The notes: generated by a model not told the origin, from the letters alone. A DNA stretch of 64,000 nt from Oscillospiraceae bacterium (GCA_031266415.1 JAISBB010000007.1:1-64000), one strand, 5' to 3'. Positions 1-8,049 are shown, counted from the first letter of the stretch. Numbers and translations are program-made.

Positions 1-1239
1 ACGAACACCAAATTGAGGTTAAAAAAATGCCTGGCGTCTTTGGGACTTCGGGCAGAGCTTGGACCACAGCTGCGTCTTGCGGGAGCGCAAGCGAACGGAG
101 TTGCTGTTTCGGCGAGACGTCGTATTTTGGACTTGAACGCAGACTTGGTAGCTGTTCGCGTTGCGCGTTCTGGTTGTTTAGTTGCTGCGGAGGCTCTTTT
201 TAGTTCGTTTCGTGATCTTTGTAAGGCCGTTCTGAACGGAATGCCACCTGCAGAAGCGGTAACTGCCGCGATATCTTTGTTTTCGTCTTTGAATTCAAGC
301 ATTTCTGTTCGTGATAGAAAAGGACAAGACCTTCTTTCAGGCGCTTACGAAATTACAAAATTCGGCGGGGAGTCCGGTGCTGTTTTAGGGAAGGTTAGTT
401 TCACAACTTTAGGGACCGATCTTGGACTTGGTGGCTTTGGAGTGGCTATTTGTGCGAGGGCGCTAATGAAGGCCGTTGGCGCTTATGATCCTGCGATTTC
501 TTTGAACAACGTTTGGCTTGCGGCATGTGCGTTAACGAGCGCAGCAGCACTTGGTGCGCCAGGTCATTTGCTGGACCCAGGAACTCCATTGGCTCTAGCA
601 AATGCATTCGGGCCAGCCGGAACAGGAATTGGTGTTCCAAGCAATGCTCCTGGGGTCGGCGCAAGTCCGCTAGCGATGTTTCAACATGATTTCGCGGCTA
701 CAGAGGGTGGCGATGCCGATCTTGCTAGTGCGCTTCAATGTCAAACCGCATTTTTAGCGGCTGGTATGGATTCCGCGTGGTTTGCGCAACTTGGATTTTT
801 TCGAAATAGCATGGACAATACAGGTCGATTCGGGGGGGGTGGTATTTTGGCGACAGACGCAATTTCGGGGACTTTATTGGAGGGTGGTTTTCGCCTCGAC
901 TCAGAAACTTTGGGTGGCATTTTTAGAGTAGCATCGTTAGGTGAGGTCGGGGCTCGATTTTGTTCGCAACTTTTAAGTGAACTGGTAAATTTATTTGTTG
1001 TACCTTGCTGTATGGGGTGCTCTTCTGCTTTTGATGGATTGATGTTGGAACTTGGTTGTGTTCACAAAACAGAGACCCTTAACCGGGGTTTCTATGACGA
1101 TTCTGTTGCCGCAAGTCCAGAAGTGATAGCAACATCTTTGCAAACGGCGAAAAATACATTTGACGAAACATTGCGCCTTTTGACTATAATTTTGCAGCAA
1201 TTGAAAGAGCAATCTCATGCTGTTGATAGAATGATATAA
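1..1239 (+). CDS. Unrecognised Ala/Gly/Leu-rich protein, 5' end outside the window
   Basis: The reading frame is open from base 1, so the gene probably begins upstream. A TTG at 13 is the first candidate start inside the window, but it has no ribosome binding site. From that TTG the product is 408 residues. It is rich in Ala, Gly, Leu and Ser and poor in Lys, with hydrophobic patches but no clear transmembrane segment, and with clustered Cys near residues 335-350. I recognise no domain. Parts of the DNA (for example 541-600) are above 55% G+C, unlike the AT-rich genes nearby, which suggests different ancestry or strong composition constraint. It could be the C-terminal part of a large structural, surface or phage-like protein. 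The coding call rests on frame length only. Confidence 0.55.
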   Translation, partial: TNTKLRLKKCLASLGLRAELGPQLRLAGAQANGVAVSARRRILDLNADLVAVRVARSGCLVAAEALFSSFRDLCKAVLNGMPPAEAVTAAISLFSSLNSSISVRDRKGQDLLSGAYEITKFGGESGAVLGKVSFTTLGTDLGLGGFGVAICARALMKAVGAYDPAISLNNVWLAACALTSAAALGAPGHLLDPGTPLALANAFGPAGTGIGVPSNAPGVGASPLAMFQHDFAATEGGDADLASALQCQTAFLAAGMDSAWFAQLGFFRNSMDNTGRFGGGGILATDAISGTLLEGGFRLDSETLGGIFRVASLGEVGARFCSQLLSELVNLFVVPCCMGCSSAFDGLMLELGCVHKTETLNRGFYDDSVAASPEVIATSLQTAKNTFDETLRLLTIILQQLKEQSHAVDRMI

Positions 1240-1342
1240 GTTTTTTGGTTTTGCTTTTTGACGTTGTGTGGAAAATGAATATTGATATTATCTATGTGAA
1301 TTTAAAAGATTGTGAACACACAGTTGCTTCTAGGCGGCAAGT

Positions 1343-1374
1343 AACCCATTGTTTTTGATGGGTTCTTTTTTTTT
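1343..1374 (+). terminator. Rho-independent terminator after the first gene
   Basis: A 7-bp stem (AACCCAT pairing with ATGGGTT) with an 8-base loop is followed by C and nine T residues on the plus strand. It lies about 100 bases after the stop at 1239 and would end that transcript. Confidence 0.75.
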
Positions 1375-1380
1375 AATTTC

Positions 1381-1880
1381 GCATCAACAAGTTCGCCAAC
1401 GTTTCACGAGTGGTCAATGAATAGCGGGTTAACAACAAACACTAGCGGTTTGGTGCCCAAACTGCAACTTTGTGTGTTCGTAGTGGTTGGGAATGGGAAA
1501 GGGACGAATCCACCCGCCAGTAATAACAAATGCCTTTTTTGTGGTGTTTCGACCGCGAATGTGTAAATTGCCTTTGCAACGTGTGTTTGGTCTAACAACC
1601 TTGGGTTACTGGCGCTATTTTGAAATGAAGGACTTTGTTACTTTGCTTGCATTTTTCGGGGCCACTTTGAGTGTAGAATAATGATGTTGAAAAGAATTGC
1701 CGTTTAAGATGCAGAAACCGTTAAATTTGGTGAAGAAGCTGAGTTTTTACCGCAGAAATTGAAGAGAAGGGGGAACTGGACTATGTAGCATGATTGTATG
1801 TATTTGTCGTGGCGTATTGGGGCCTGGGGGCTAGTTGGGGTGTGGGCCCGGGAATTGGTTTTACAGAAGACGAGTTTTAT
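1381..1880. other. 500-base stretch with no supportable gene
   Basis: Only short overlapping frames on both strands occur here, without ribosome binding sites or recognisable products. The part around 1810-1860 is unusually GC-rich. I looked for tmRNA, RNase P RNA and SRP RNA signature sequences and saw none. It may be a decayed gene or an unrecognised small RNA. The plus-strand terminator at 1911-1946 would end any transcript crossing it. Confidence 0.5.
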
Positions 1881-2735
1881 TTAAATCCAAACGAATTCTG
1901 TGAATTCAATGGCACCTTCTTTGCAGCCAACGAAGGTGCCTTTTTTGTTTAACAATTCACCAGGACTTAATGAAAATTTGTTGAGGATTACTTTTGCATT
2001 TGTGATTTTTGCAGTTTTTTCGTTAAAATTGGCGCGCGCAACAGGCCAAATGTTGAATGCTCGAATTTTATTAACAATTTTTTGTGCTTCCTGGTTAAAA
2101 TCTAAAAAGGCCATCTCTTTTTTTAAGAGTGGTGCAAATGTTGCGGCGGATTCTTGTTGTTTTTGAGCCACAAAATCAGACTCTTGAATTAAGGAAAGAG
2201 CACGAATGAGTTCTTGTTTACCAAGCTCTGCCAAGGTTGCAAACAAAGTTTTGGCTGTAGCTTCTGGCTCGATTTTTATTTCGCATTGACAAATAATCGG
2301 CCCGGCATCTAATTGTTCTTCCAGTAAAATTATTGAAATTCCAGTTTTTTTTTCGCCGTTGTGCAGTGTCCACTGAATTGGTGCACCGCCGCGATATTTG
2401 GGTAATAATGAAGCATGCACATTTATGCAACCGTATTTCGGGATTGTTAAAATTTCTTTTGGAATTATTTGACCGTAAGCCGCTACAACAATTACGTCTG
2501 GGTTCAGTTTTTCAATTTCTTGCAATACTGTTGATTCACACAGTTTTCCTGGCTGAAATACCGGAATTTTTGACAATTGAGCTATAATTTTTGTTGGTGG
2601 TTGCGTGATTTTATGCCCGCGATTTTTGGGCCTGTCAGGATTTGTGAAAACAGCAACAACTTTTAAGTGATTTTCTAGCAATCCGATTAAAATTGTTGCT
2701 GCAAACTCTGGAGTTCCCATGAAAACGATTCTCAC
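1881..2735 (-). CDS. fmt: Methionyl-tRNA formyltransferase
   Basis: Transfers a formyl group from 10-formyl-THF to Met-tRNA(fMet) for translation initiation in the cytoplasm. The N-terminal MGTPEFAA start, the SLLPKYRG segment preceded by the catalytic Asn-Val-His, and the LDAG segment with the catalytic Asp are all visible. A GTG start at 2735 is chosen because AGAGGA precedes it by about 8 bases. Longer frames would run into def. At 284 residues it is shorter than the usual 310-315, with the loss in the C-terminal tRNA-binding domain, which ends abruptly after a TFVGCKEGAIEF segment. It sits 16 bases after def, the usual pairing because Def removes the formyl group that Fmt adds. Confidence 0.95.
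   Translation of the reverse strand: MRIVFMGTPEFAATILIGLLENHLKVVAVFTNPDRPKNRGHKITQPPTKIIAQLSKIPVFQPGKLCESTVLQEIEKLNPDVIVVAAYGQIIPKEILTIPKYGCINVHASLLPKYRGGAPIQWTLHNGEKKTGISIILLEEQLDAGPIICQCEIKIEPEATAKTLFATLAELGKQELIRALSLIQESDFVAQKQQESAATFAPLLKKEMAFLDFNQEAQKIVNKIRAFNIWPVARANFNEKTAKITNAKVILNKFSLSPGELLNKKGTFVGCKEGAIEFTEFVWI
1911..1946 (+). terminator. Plus-strand terminator hairpin inside the 3' end of fmt
   Basis: A perfect 9-bp stem (GGCACCTTC with GAAGGTGCC) around a 12-base loop is followed directly by six T on the plus strand. It lies antisense within the fmt coding sequence. On the minus strand no T-run follows the stem, so it acts, if at all, on rightward transcripts from the 1.3-1.9 kb region. 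Confidence 0.6.
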
Positions 2736-2751
2736 ACTGATTGTTCCTCTC

Positions 2752-3192
2752 TTATTCGATTGCAATATCTTTAAAAAGTCTTCCAACTAGGTGGTCGGTT
2801 TCATGGCACGCAATCCTCGCATCTAGATCATGTAAAGTTACTGTAAATTCCCTACCATTGCGATCCCAAGCTTGCAGTTCAATGCTTTGTGGGCGCTTTA
2901 CTTTTCCAGATTCTTCGGGGCATGAAAGACAACCTTCCACAGCAATAGATTCACCTTCTGTTTTGATTATTTGTGGATTAATAAATTCTTGTTGTTTGCC
3001 ATTGTTATGCAAGACGAAAATATTACGCAAAATTCCAACTTGGTTTGCCGCAAGCCCAACACCACCAGAATATTTTAATGTTTCGTGCATATCGTCTAGC
3101 AGACTCCATAACTTTGCATCGAATTCCTTTACCTTTTTACTAATTTTGCGCAATGCTGGTTCCGATTGCAAAAGAATATTTCGCAGTGCCAT
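2752..3192 (-). CDS. def: Peptide deformylase
   Basis: Metal-dependent hydrolase that removes the N-formyl group from nascent proteins at the ribosome. The three family motifs are intact: GVGLAANQVG (motif I), EGCLSCPE (motif II, metal-binding Cys) and HETDHLVG (motif III, the HExDH metal ligands). At 146 residues it is the compact type 1 form. ATG at 3192 is preceded by a GGAGG-type site. It is followed immediately by fmt, consistent with a two-gene formyl-cycle unit. Confidence 0.97.
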   Translation of the reverse strand: MALRNILLQSEPALRKISKKVKEFDAKLWSLLDDMHETLKYSGGVGLAANQVGILRNIFVLHNNGKQQEFINPQIIKTEGESIAVEGCLSCPEESGKVKRPQSIELQAWDRNGREFTVTLHDLDARIACHETDHLVGRLFKDIAIE

Positions 3193-3279
3193 AGTAATTT
3201 TACCTCCACACGAAAATTAAATTTTATGTTTATTTGTTGCTGTTTAATATTGAAGGAGATTGCTAGGATTTGATATCTT

Positions 3280-4161
3280 TCATTTTTGCAAGTGAGGGCA
3301 CAAAAGGTTGATTTTTTCTATTGCTGTTTTCATTTCTAATGCCGTTAATTTCTCAAGCAACTGACGCACGTCTGTTTTTTTTGGGATGTGTGCTTCTAAG
3401 GACCAATCTATTGGCACATCTTGGTTTATTGTGGCGAGGGTTTTACTTAAAAAAACTTCCGCTTTTGAATCTTTAAGTTTTTGTTGGAGTGTTTTAGATG
3501 CAATTTGATTAATATTTTCATAAATTGTTTCTATATTCCCAAATTGAGAGATAAGTGTTAACGCAGTTTTTTCACCTATTCCTTTGCACCCTGGAATATT
3601 ATCTGACGGATCGCCTGCTAATGCTTTCACGTCGATTAATGCTTCCGGTTGCACTCCATATTTATCGATGATTACTTTAAGGGTTACGATTTCTGAAAAG
3701 GGGGATTTCGATTTCACAGTGGGAAAAATTACATCCACGTTTTTTTCAATGAGTTGATATGCATCACGGTCGCCCGTTAGCAACTTACATTTGACTTTCG
3801 GTGAATTGTTTTTGCTGATGGTTCCTAAAATATCATCTGCTTCAAACCCGGGGCACTTGATAACAGAGTAGCCCATTAAAGCTAGTAGATCTTGTGTTTC
3901 ACTAAGTTGCCAAATTAAATCTGGAGGTGTGCTTGGTCTTGTTCCCTTATATTCACTGTAAATATTTGTTCGGAAAGTTTTTCTGCTGACATCAAATGCA
4001 ACGGCAATATATTTTGGTCCTATTTGAACAATAAATTTGCGTAACACATTTAAAAACCCAAAAATGCCGTTTGTTTTGTTGCTTTGGTTATTACTTAGTG
4101 GCTTAATTGCGTAGAATGTACGATTTAAAATACTGTTTCCATCTATTATTAAAAAACTCAC
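3280..4161 (-). CDS. Stand-alone 5'-3' exonuclease (PolA N-terminal domain family)
   Basis: About 293 residues match only the 5' nuclease part of DNA polymerase I. Visible motifs are LIIDGNSILNRTFYAI at the N-terminus, AFDVSRKTFR, GFEADDILGTI, LLTGDRDAYQL and the helix-hairpin-helix region LAGDPSDNIPGCKGIGEKTA. The acidic metal ligands are retained. There is no polymerase domain, so it belongs with the YpcP/ExoIX-like flap nucleases, presumably acting on Okazaki primers or repair flaps. The frame is open far upstream, but homology begins at a GTG at 4161, which overlaps the TGA of the upstream M50-like gene as GTGA and implies translational coupling. Whether a separate polymerase domain exists cannot be seen here. 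Confidence 0.88.
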   Translation of the reverse strand: MSFLIIDGNSILNRTFYAIKPLSNNQSNKTNGIFGFLNVLRKFIVQIGPKYIAVAFDVSRKTFRTNIYSEYKGTRPSTPPDLIWQLSETQDLLALMGYSVIKCPGFEADDILGTISKNNSPKVKCKLLTGDRDAYQLIEKNVDVIFPTVKSKSPFSEIVTLKVIIDKYGVQPEALIDVKALAGDPSDNIPGCKGIGEKTALTLISQFGNIETIYENINQIASKTLQQKLKDSKAEVFLSKTLATINQDVPIDWSLEAHIPKKTDVRQLLEKLTALEMKTAIEKINLLCPHLQK

Positions 4162-4886
4162 AAGAAAAGTGCCCCCCAGTGTGAATGTGCTCGTGGAAAA
4201 AGCGATAGAGTTTTTGGCATGATTAGACTTATTATTGAACTGGAAAGAGAATAAAATATTTTTAATATAATGGCTGCCAGTTTTGAAAAAACAACCGAAA
4301 CAATTGATTGGGAGTACATAAGGATTAAAAACACAATAAATATAAGCGGTTGAATTCGGCGCATTTTTGCCATTACATTTGGGAAAAAATATTCGCCAAT
4401 TTCTTCGCCTGGGGTTCCGGGAATTGGAATAATATAAATTAATGAAACAAAAATGCATAATATAGCGGCGTTCCAAAAAACATAACAAAATGAGATTCCA
4501 AAGGCATTTTGCGCAATTTTTGTCACGCCAATTGCCGCAGAAAGAAATGTAAAAATAAATGCAAAAAGCAAGCCGCCGCAAGGTCCTGCCAATGCCACAA
4601 TGAGTTTGCCGGTTCTTCTATCTTTAACTTTATAAAAATTAGCCGAATTTATGGGTAATGGTTTTGGCCAACCCATGCCACATAAAAACACAAAAAGTGC
4701 ACCCATCCAATCTATGTGTGCTATTGGATTAAGAGTTAATCTAGCTTGCATTTCTGGAGAATCGTCGCCTAATTTATATGCAATGAGGCAAATGAAATAT
4801 TGTATTACAGGAAGTACTAAAAAAACAAAAATCGTTTTGGAAAGGAAACGCGCGGCGAAATCCGGAACATTATATGTGTTAATCAT
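4158..4886 (-). CDS. M50 (site-2-type) protease homologue lacking the catalytic motifs
   Basis: A 242-residue multi-pass membrane protein. It aligns well by eye with the small M50 peptidases of Firmicutes: AYKLGDDSPEMQARLTLNP, an HIDWMG segment, GWPKPLPIN and a VALAGP segment are all there. The zinc-binding HEFAH that normally precedes AYKLGD is replaced by IQYFI. The distal PPLDG motif carrying the third ligand is replaced by IPGTPGEE. Metal binding and proteolysis are therefore unlikely, and a scaffold or chaperone role is possible. The last 40 residues are low in conservation. It heads a two-gene unit with the 5' nuclease, overlapping by four bases. ATG at 4886 follows an AAAGGG-like site. 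Confidence 0.85.
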   Translation of the reverse strand: MINTYNVPDFAARFLSKTIFVFLVLPVIQYFICLIAYKLGDDSPEMQARLTLNPIAHIDWMGALFVFLCGMGWPKPLPINSANFYKVKDRRTGKLIVALAGPCGGLLFAFIFTFLSAAIGVTKIAQNAFGISFCYVFWNAAILCIFVSLIYIIPIPGTPGEEIGEYFFPNVMAKMRRIQPLIFIVFLILMYSQSIVSVVFSKLAAIILKIFYSLSSSIISLIMPKTLSLFPRAHSHWGALFL

Positions 4887-4979
4887 TTTTAGCCCTTTCA
4901 GTATTTTATTTCTTGTTATTGTATCAAAAAATAAAAAGAAAGTAAATGGAATTTACTTGTAAGCACGAAAGTTATTTTT

Positions 4980-5008
4980 TTGTTTTAGCTCAACTTATGA
5001 TTTATAAT
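4980..5008 (+). promoter_or_regulatory. Probable promoter of tpiA
   Basis: A perfect TATAAT at 5003-5008 lies 17 bases after a weak TTGTTT at 4980-4985, about 50 bases before the tpiA start. The -35 match is poor, so only the -10 is well supported. Confidence 0.4.
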
Positions 5009-5060
5009 TAAGCTGTCGTTATGTATCAGTTATTAATCAGATTTTGCAGGAGGTTTTTTT

Positions 5061-5789
5061 ATGGCGCTGCGGTTGCTTATTGGAAATTGGAAGATGAATC
5101 AAACAAAGGCTTGCACTGTCTCGCTTCTAAATCAGTTTGCTCAAGCGAATTTTTTTAATTGTGAGGTGGTTTTATGTGTTCCATTTGTTTTTTTTAGCTT
5201 GGCCTCTGATTTTTTGTTTGGGTCTTCCATAAAATTAGGCGCACAAAATTGTCATCACGAAGAATTTGGTGCATACACCGGTAGTATTAGTGCTTTAATG
5301 ATCAAAGAATTTGGCTGTGAATATGTAATTGTTGGTCATAGTGAGTGCCGAAAATATCTAAAGGAAGATGGCAATGTAATAAATAAAAAATTACAAGTGA
5401 TATTGAAACATAATCTGAAGCCAATTCTTTGTATTGGGGCAGATTTGCACGTTGATTTAGAAAATTTTGAAAGTGCTGTTTTAATGCCATTAAAAACTGA
5501 GCTTTGTGGGATTCCTCCAGATCTTAGAAGCAAAATTGTTATTGCATTTGAACCCAACTGGGCTATTAATTCCGTGCACGCAGCACCGATCACGGTTGTT
5601 GCAAGGGTAGTGAGTGACATTGCAAATTTGTTTGGCGATTCTGTGCCACCTATTATTTATGGTGGGTCTGTGACTTCAAGTAATGCCTTAGAGTTTCTTG
5701 CGTTACCCAATCTTGGTGGGCTTTTGTTGGGTAGAGCATCTCTTGATTTTTTTGAATTTGCAAAAATAGCAGAACTTTTTGAAATTTAA
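5061..5789 (+). CDS. tpiA: Triosephosphate isomerase
   Basis: Interconverts dihydroxyacetone phosphate and glyceraldehyde 3-phosphate in glycolysis. The catalytic Lys (GNWKMN), His (VGHSE) and Glu (AFEPNWAI) are present, as is the phosphate-binding IYGGSV. The ATG follows GGAGG by 8 bases. It is 242 residues, slightly shorter than usual. Three otherwise near-invariant positions differ: GHSERR reads GHSECR, the lid loop after the catalytic Glu (normally WAIGTGK) reads WAINSVH, and the GG in the last phosphate loop reads GR. It remains clearly a TIM but a fast-evolving one. pgk faces it on the other strand about 160 bases away. Confidence 0.95.
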   Translation: MALRLLIGNWKMNQTKACTVSLLNQFAQANFFNCEVVLCVPFVFFSLASDFLFGSSIKLGAQNCHHEEFGAYTGSISALMIKEFGCEYVIVGHSECRKYLKEDGNVINKKLQVILKHNLKPILCIGADLHVDLENFESAVLMPLKTELCGIPPDLRSKIVIAFEPNWAINSVHAAPITVVARVVSDIANLFGDSVPPIIYGGSVTSSNALEFLALPNLGGLLLGRASLDFFEFAKIAELFEI

Positions 5790-5951
5790 TTACTGATTGC
5801 TACTTAATTTGCACAGTAAGTTAAGCACGGATTTTATTTAATATTCTCTGGCGCTTTCAAGTATGCTAATGGTACGAAGAGTGTGGTATTTGAACAAAGT
5901 TTTTTATCTACGAGTTAGGTATTCGAGCGATGTTGATTATTTGCAGATGAT

Positions 5952-7145
5952 TTATTTAATACTTATTGCGGCAACGGCTGGTAATTCCATACCTTCCAGT
6001 AGGTGTAAACAAGAACCACCGCCGGTTGAAATGTGTGTTATTTTTTCTGAAAGGTTCATTTGTGTTACGGCTGCTGCAGCATCACCGCCACCTATAATAG
6101 AGATCATATCTGTTTCAGAGATTGTTTGTGCAAGTTGTTTTGTTCCTTTTGCGAAATTAGGGAATTCACAAACACCCAACGGTCCATTCCAAATTACGGT
6201 GCCACCTGCAGATTCGCGAATTGCCTTTGAAAATGTGTTTGCCGTTTGTGGCCCAATGTCCATCCCCATATAATCTGGCGGGATTTGTGAAACTGGCACT
6301 GTTTTGAATTCAGCGTCATTGCGAAAGCCAGTGGCAACAACATAATCAGTGGGCAGCAACAGTTTAACATTTTTTTCTTGCGCCTGTTTCATTATGTCGT
6401 GTGCCAAATCAAGCTTATCTTCTTCACAGATTGAGGTTCCAATTTCAAAGCCATTTGCTTTTGCAAAAGTATAGGCCATACCGCCGCCTAAAATTACGGT
6501 ATTTACTTTATTTAACAATGAATGAATTACTCCAATTTTATCTGAAACTTTGGCACCACCAAGAATCGAAACCAGTGGTCGTTTGGGGGAATTAATAGCC
6601 TGTGAAATGGTATCTAGCTCTTTTTGCATTAAATAACCAATTGCAGAAGGTAAAAATTTGCAAACACCAACAGTTGAAGCGTGAGCACGATGCGCTGCAC
6701 CAAAAGCGTCGTTTACAAAAAAGTCAGCTAAAGATGCAAGTTTTTTGGCGAATTCTGGAGAATTTTCGGTTTCTTCTTTTTGAAATCTAAGATTTTCTAG
6801 CAGTACCAATTCGCCTTCTTTAATGTTTTCAACAAGCGCTTTTGCATCTGCTCCAATTGAATCTTTTGCCAGCTTAACCGGGCACCCGATTATTTTTTCT
6901 ACACGTTTTACAACTAATGCCAATGAAAATTCAGGTGCGACTTTCGTTGGTCGGCCAAAGTGTGAGCACATAATAATTTTTGCATTTTTTTGAATTAAAT
7001 ATTTAATGGTTTTAAGTGATTCACGTATTCTGAGGTCGTCTGTAATTTGCCCTTCAACGATTGGGACATTAAAATCACACCTAACTAATACTCGTTTTCC
7101 CGCAACATCTAGATCTTCAACGGTTTTTTTATTTGCATAATACAT
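5952..7145 (-). CDS. pgk: Phosphoglycerate kinase
   Basis: Transfers phosphate from 1,3-bisphosphoglycerate to ADP in glycolysis. It has the full 397-residue length. The N-terminal substrate motif (RVLVRCDFNVP), the SHFGRP loop, the FVNDAFGAAHRAHAS segment, the hinge LGGAKVSDKI, WNGPLGV and the nucleotide-binding GGGDAAAAV followed by HISTGGG are all seen. The ATG at 7145 is preceded by AAGGAGT. It converges with tpiA. A 17-bp tandem repeat lies just upstream in its leader. Confidence 0.98.
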   Translation of the reverse strand: MYYANKKTVEDLDVAGKRVLVRCDFNVPIVEGQITDDLRIRESLKTIKYLIQKNAKIIMCSHFGRPTKVAPEFSLALVVKRVEKIIGCPVKLAKDSIGADAKALVENIKEGELVLLENLRFQKEETENSPEFAKKLASLADFFVNDAFGAAHRAHASTVGVCKFLPSAIGYLMQKELDTISQAINSPKRPLVSILGGAKVSDKIGVIHSLLNKVNTVILGGGMAYTFAKANGFEIGTSICEEDKLDLAHDIMKQAQEKNVKLLLPTDYVVATGFRNDAEFKTVPVSQIPPDYMGMDIGPQTANTFSKAIRESAGGTVIWNGPLGVCEFPNFAKGTKQLAQTISETDMISIIGGGDAAAAVTQMNLSEKITHISTGGGSCLHLLEGMELPAVAAISIK

Positions 7146-7169
7146 GAAATATTACTCCTTTATTCATTT

Positions 7170-7203
7170 ATTCATTGTTTTACGCTATTCATTGTTTTAC
7201 GCT
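7170..7203. repeat. Two exact tandem copies of a 17-bp unit in the pgk leader
   Basis: The unit attcattgttttacgct occurs at 7170-7186 and again at 7187-7203, 25 bases upstream of the pgk start. A partial third copy (tattcat) precedes it. It could be a slippage-prone element or an accident of AT-rich sequence. Confidence 0.85.
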
Positions 7204-7325
7204 TCGCGCCTGTAAATTTTTGAAGATATTTGGGGTTGTGGCGATTATTTTATATGATAGTTTTAAAATTTTATAATAGGTTGGTAATTTACAAGTCACA
7301 ATGTTAATATTTCAAAAATATTTTT

Positions 7326-7619
7326 TTAAGATTGGTCCCCCAGATCGTTTTTGGTCGCTGGTGCGTTTACTTCCTTTGTTAGTGTGGTGATTTTTTGCGC
7401 GCATTTTTTGCATATGTTTCGCCCTTCAAAAATTGATATATCAACGGCGCTGTGGCAAAATATGCATGCAGGTTCATATTTTTTCATAATGATTTTGTCA
7501 TCTTCCACAAAAAATTCTATTGCGTCATGCTCAGAGATATTAAATTCGCGCCTAAGGCCCATTGGTAAAACAATTCTTCCAAGTTCATCAACTTTTCTTA
7601 TTATGTAAAGTGCCTTCAT
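7326..7619 (-). CDS. AbrB/SpoVT-type transition-state regulator with C-terminal zinc ribbon
   Basis: A 97-residue DNA-binding regulator. Residues 5-50 form the swapped-hairpin AbrB fold, with RKVDELGRIVLPMGLRREF and the DAIEFFVEDDKIIMKKYEPA segment. Residues 52-77 carry two CxxC pairs (CIFC and CKKC), the zinc-ribbon tail common in Clostridia members of the family. In other Firmicutes such proteins control stationary-phase and development genes; the target here is unknown. ATG at 7619 lies about 14 bases from a GGGGG stretch. A 45-residue membrane peptide gene lies just upstream in the same direction. Confidence 0.9.
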   Translation of the reverse strand: MKALYIIRKVDELGRIVLPMGLRREFNISEHDAIEFFVEDDKIIMKKYEPACIFCHSAVDISIFEGRNICKKCAQKITTLTKEVNAPATKNDLGDQS

Positions 7620-7663
7620 AACTTTTTTACTACCCCCAAGATCTCAGTCGTTTAATTAAATTA

Positions 7664-7801
7664 TTATTCGTTTATATCATCTTCATTCATGTAAATATAC
7701 CTTTCTTCACAACATGGGCCCAAGGTAAATAATTTATATACAATGAATGAGATTGTTCCTAAAAATAAAGTAAACCACAGAAATTTAAAAAGATTTTTCA
7801 C
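7664..7801 (-). CDS. 45-residue single-pass membrane miniprotein
   Basis: The frame starts with GTG at 7801 and ends with TAA at 7664. A strong AGGGGG site ends about 9 bases before the GTG. The protein has a Lys-containing N-terminus, one hydrophobic helix (about residues 5-25), a CC pair near residue 31 and an acidic tail ending DDINE. Small proteins of this kind occur upstream of AbrB-type genes or alone in Clostridia, but I cannot name a family. A well-formed promoter (7867-7896) points at it and abrB lies downstream, so the two may be co-transcribed. Confidence 0.7.
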   Translation of the reverse strand: MKNLFKFLWFTLFLGTISFIVYKLFTLGPCCEERYIYMNEDDINE

Positions 7802-7866
7802 GCTAACACACCCCCTATATTAAGTGTTGACAAAGTCAAGTAGAGTAAAACATAACTTCACGTTGT

Positions 7867-7896
7867 ATTCTACTCCGCGAAGATACGGTTTGTCAA
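7867..7896 (-). promoter_or_regulatory. Sigma-A promoter for the miniprotein and abrB
   Basis: On the minus strand TTGACA (7891-7896) and TAGAAT (7867-7872) are separated by 18 bases. Downstream, between promoter and start codon, is a dyad TTGAC-TTT-GTCAA at about 7825-7838 that could be an operator. Confidence 0.7.
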
Positions 7897-7930
7897 TTGC
7901 AAAGTCCTTTTCGTGCCTTATCAAATAACA

Positions 7931-7960
7931 TTGACATGTTTGAAATTTTTGTGTTAAAAT
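7931..7960 (+). promoter_or_regulatory. Sigma-A promoter for rplU-prp-rpmA
   Basis: TTGACA at 7931-7936 and TAAAAT at 7955-7960 with an 18-base spacer. It is back to back with the minus-strand promoter at 7867-7896. A leader of about 80 bases precedes rplU, and I could not match it to the known L21 leader fold by eye. Confidence 0.75.
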
Positions 7961-8049
7961 GAATGTGGTTGTTTGTGAAAGGGTTTAAAAAATGTGAGGA
8001 GTGCCTTTTGCAAAAAAGATTTTGGGAATTGGAACAGGTGGGGTTTGAA

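Noticed and set aside
1404-1598. 64-codon minus-strand frame and the overlapping plus-strand frame 1487-1681
   Set aside because: Mutually overlapping, no ribosome sites, no family resemblance.
1381-1880. tmRNA, RNase P RNA or SRP RNA
   Set aside because: None of the conserved core strings of these RNAs was found on either strand.
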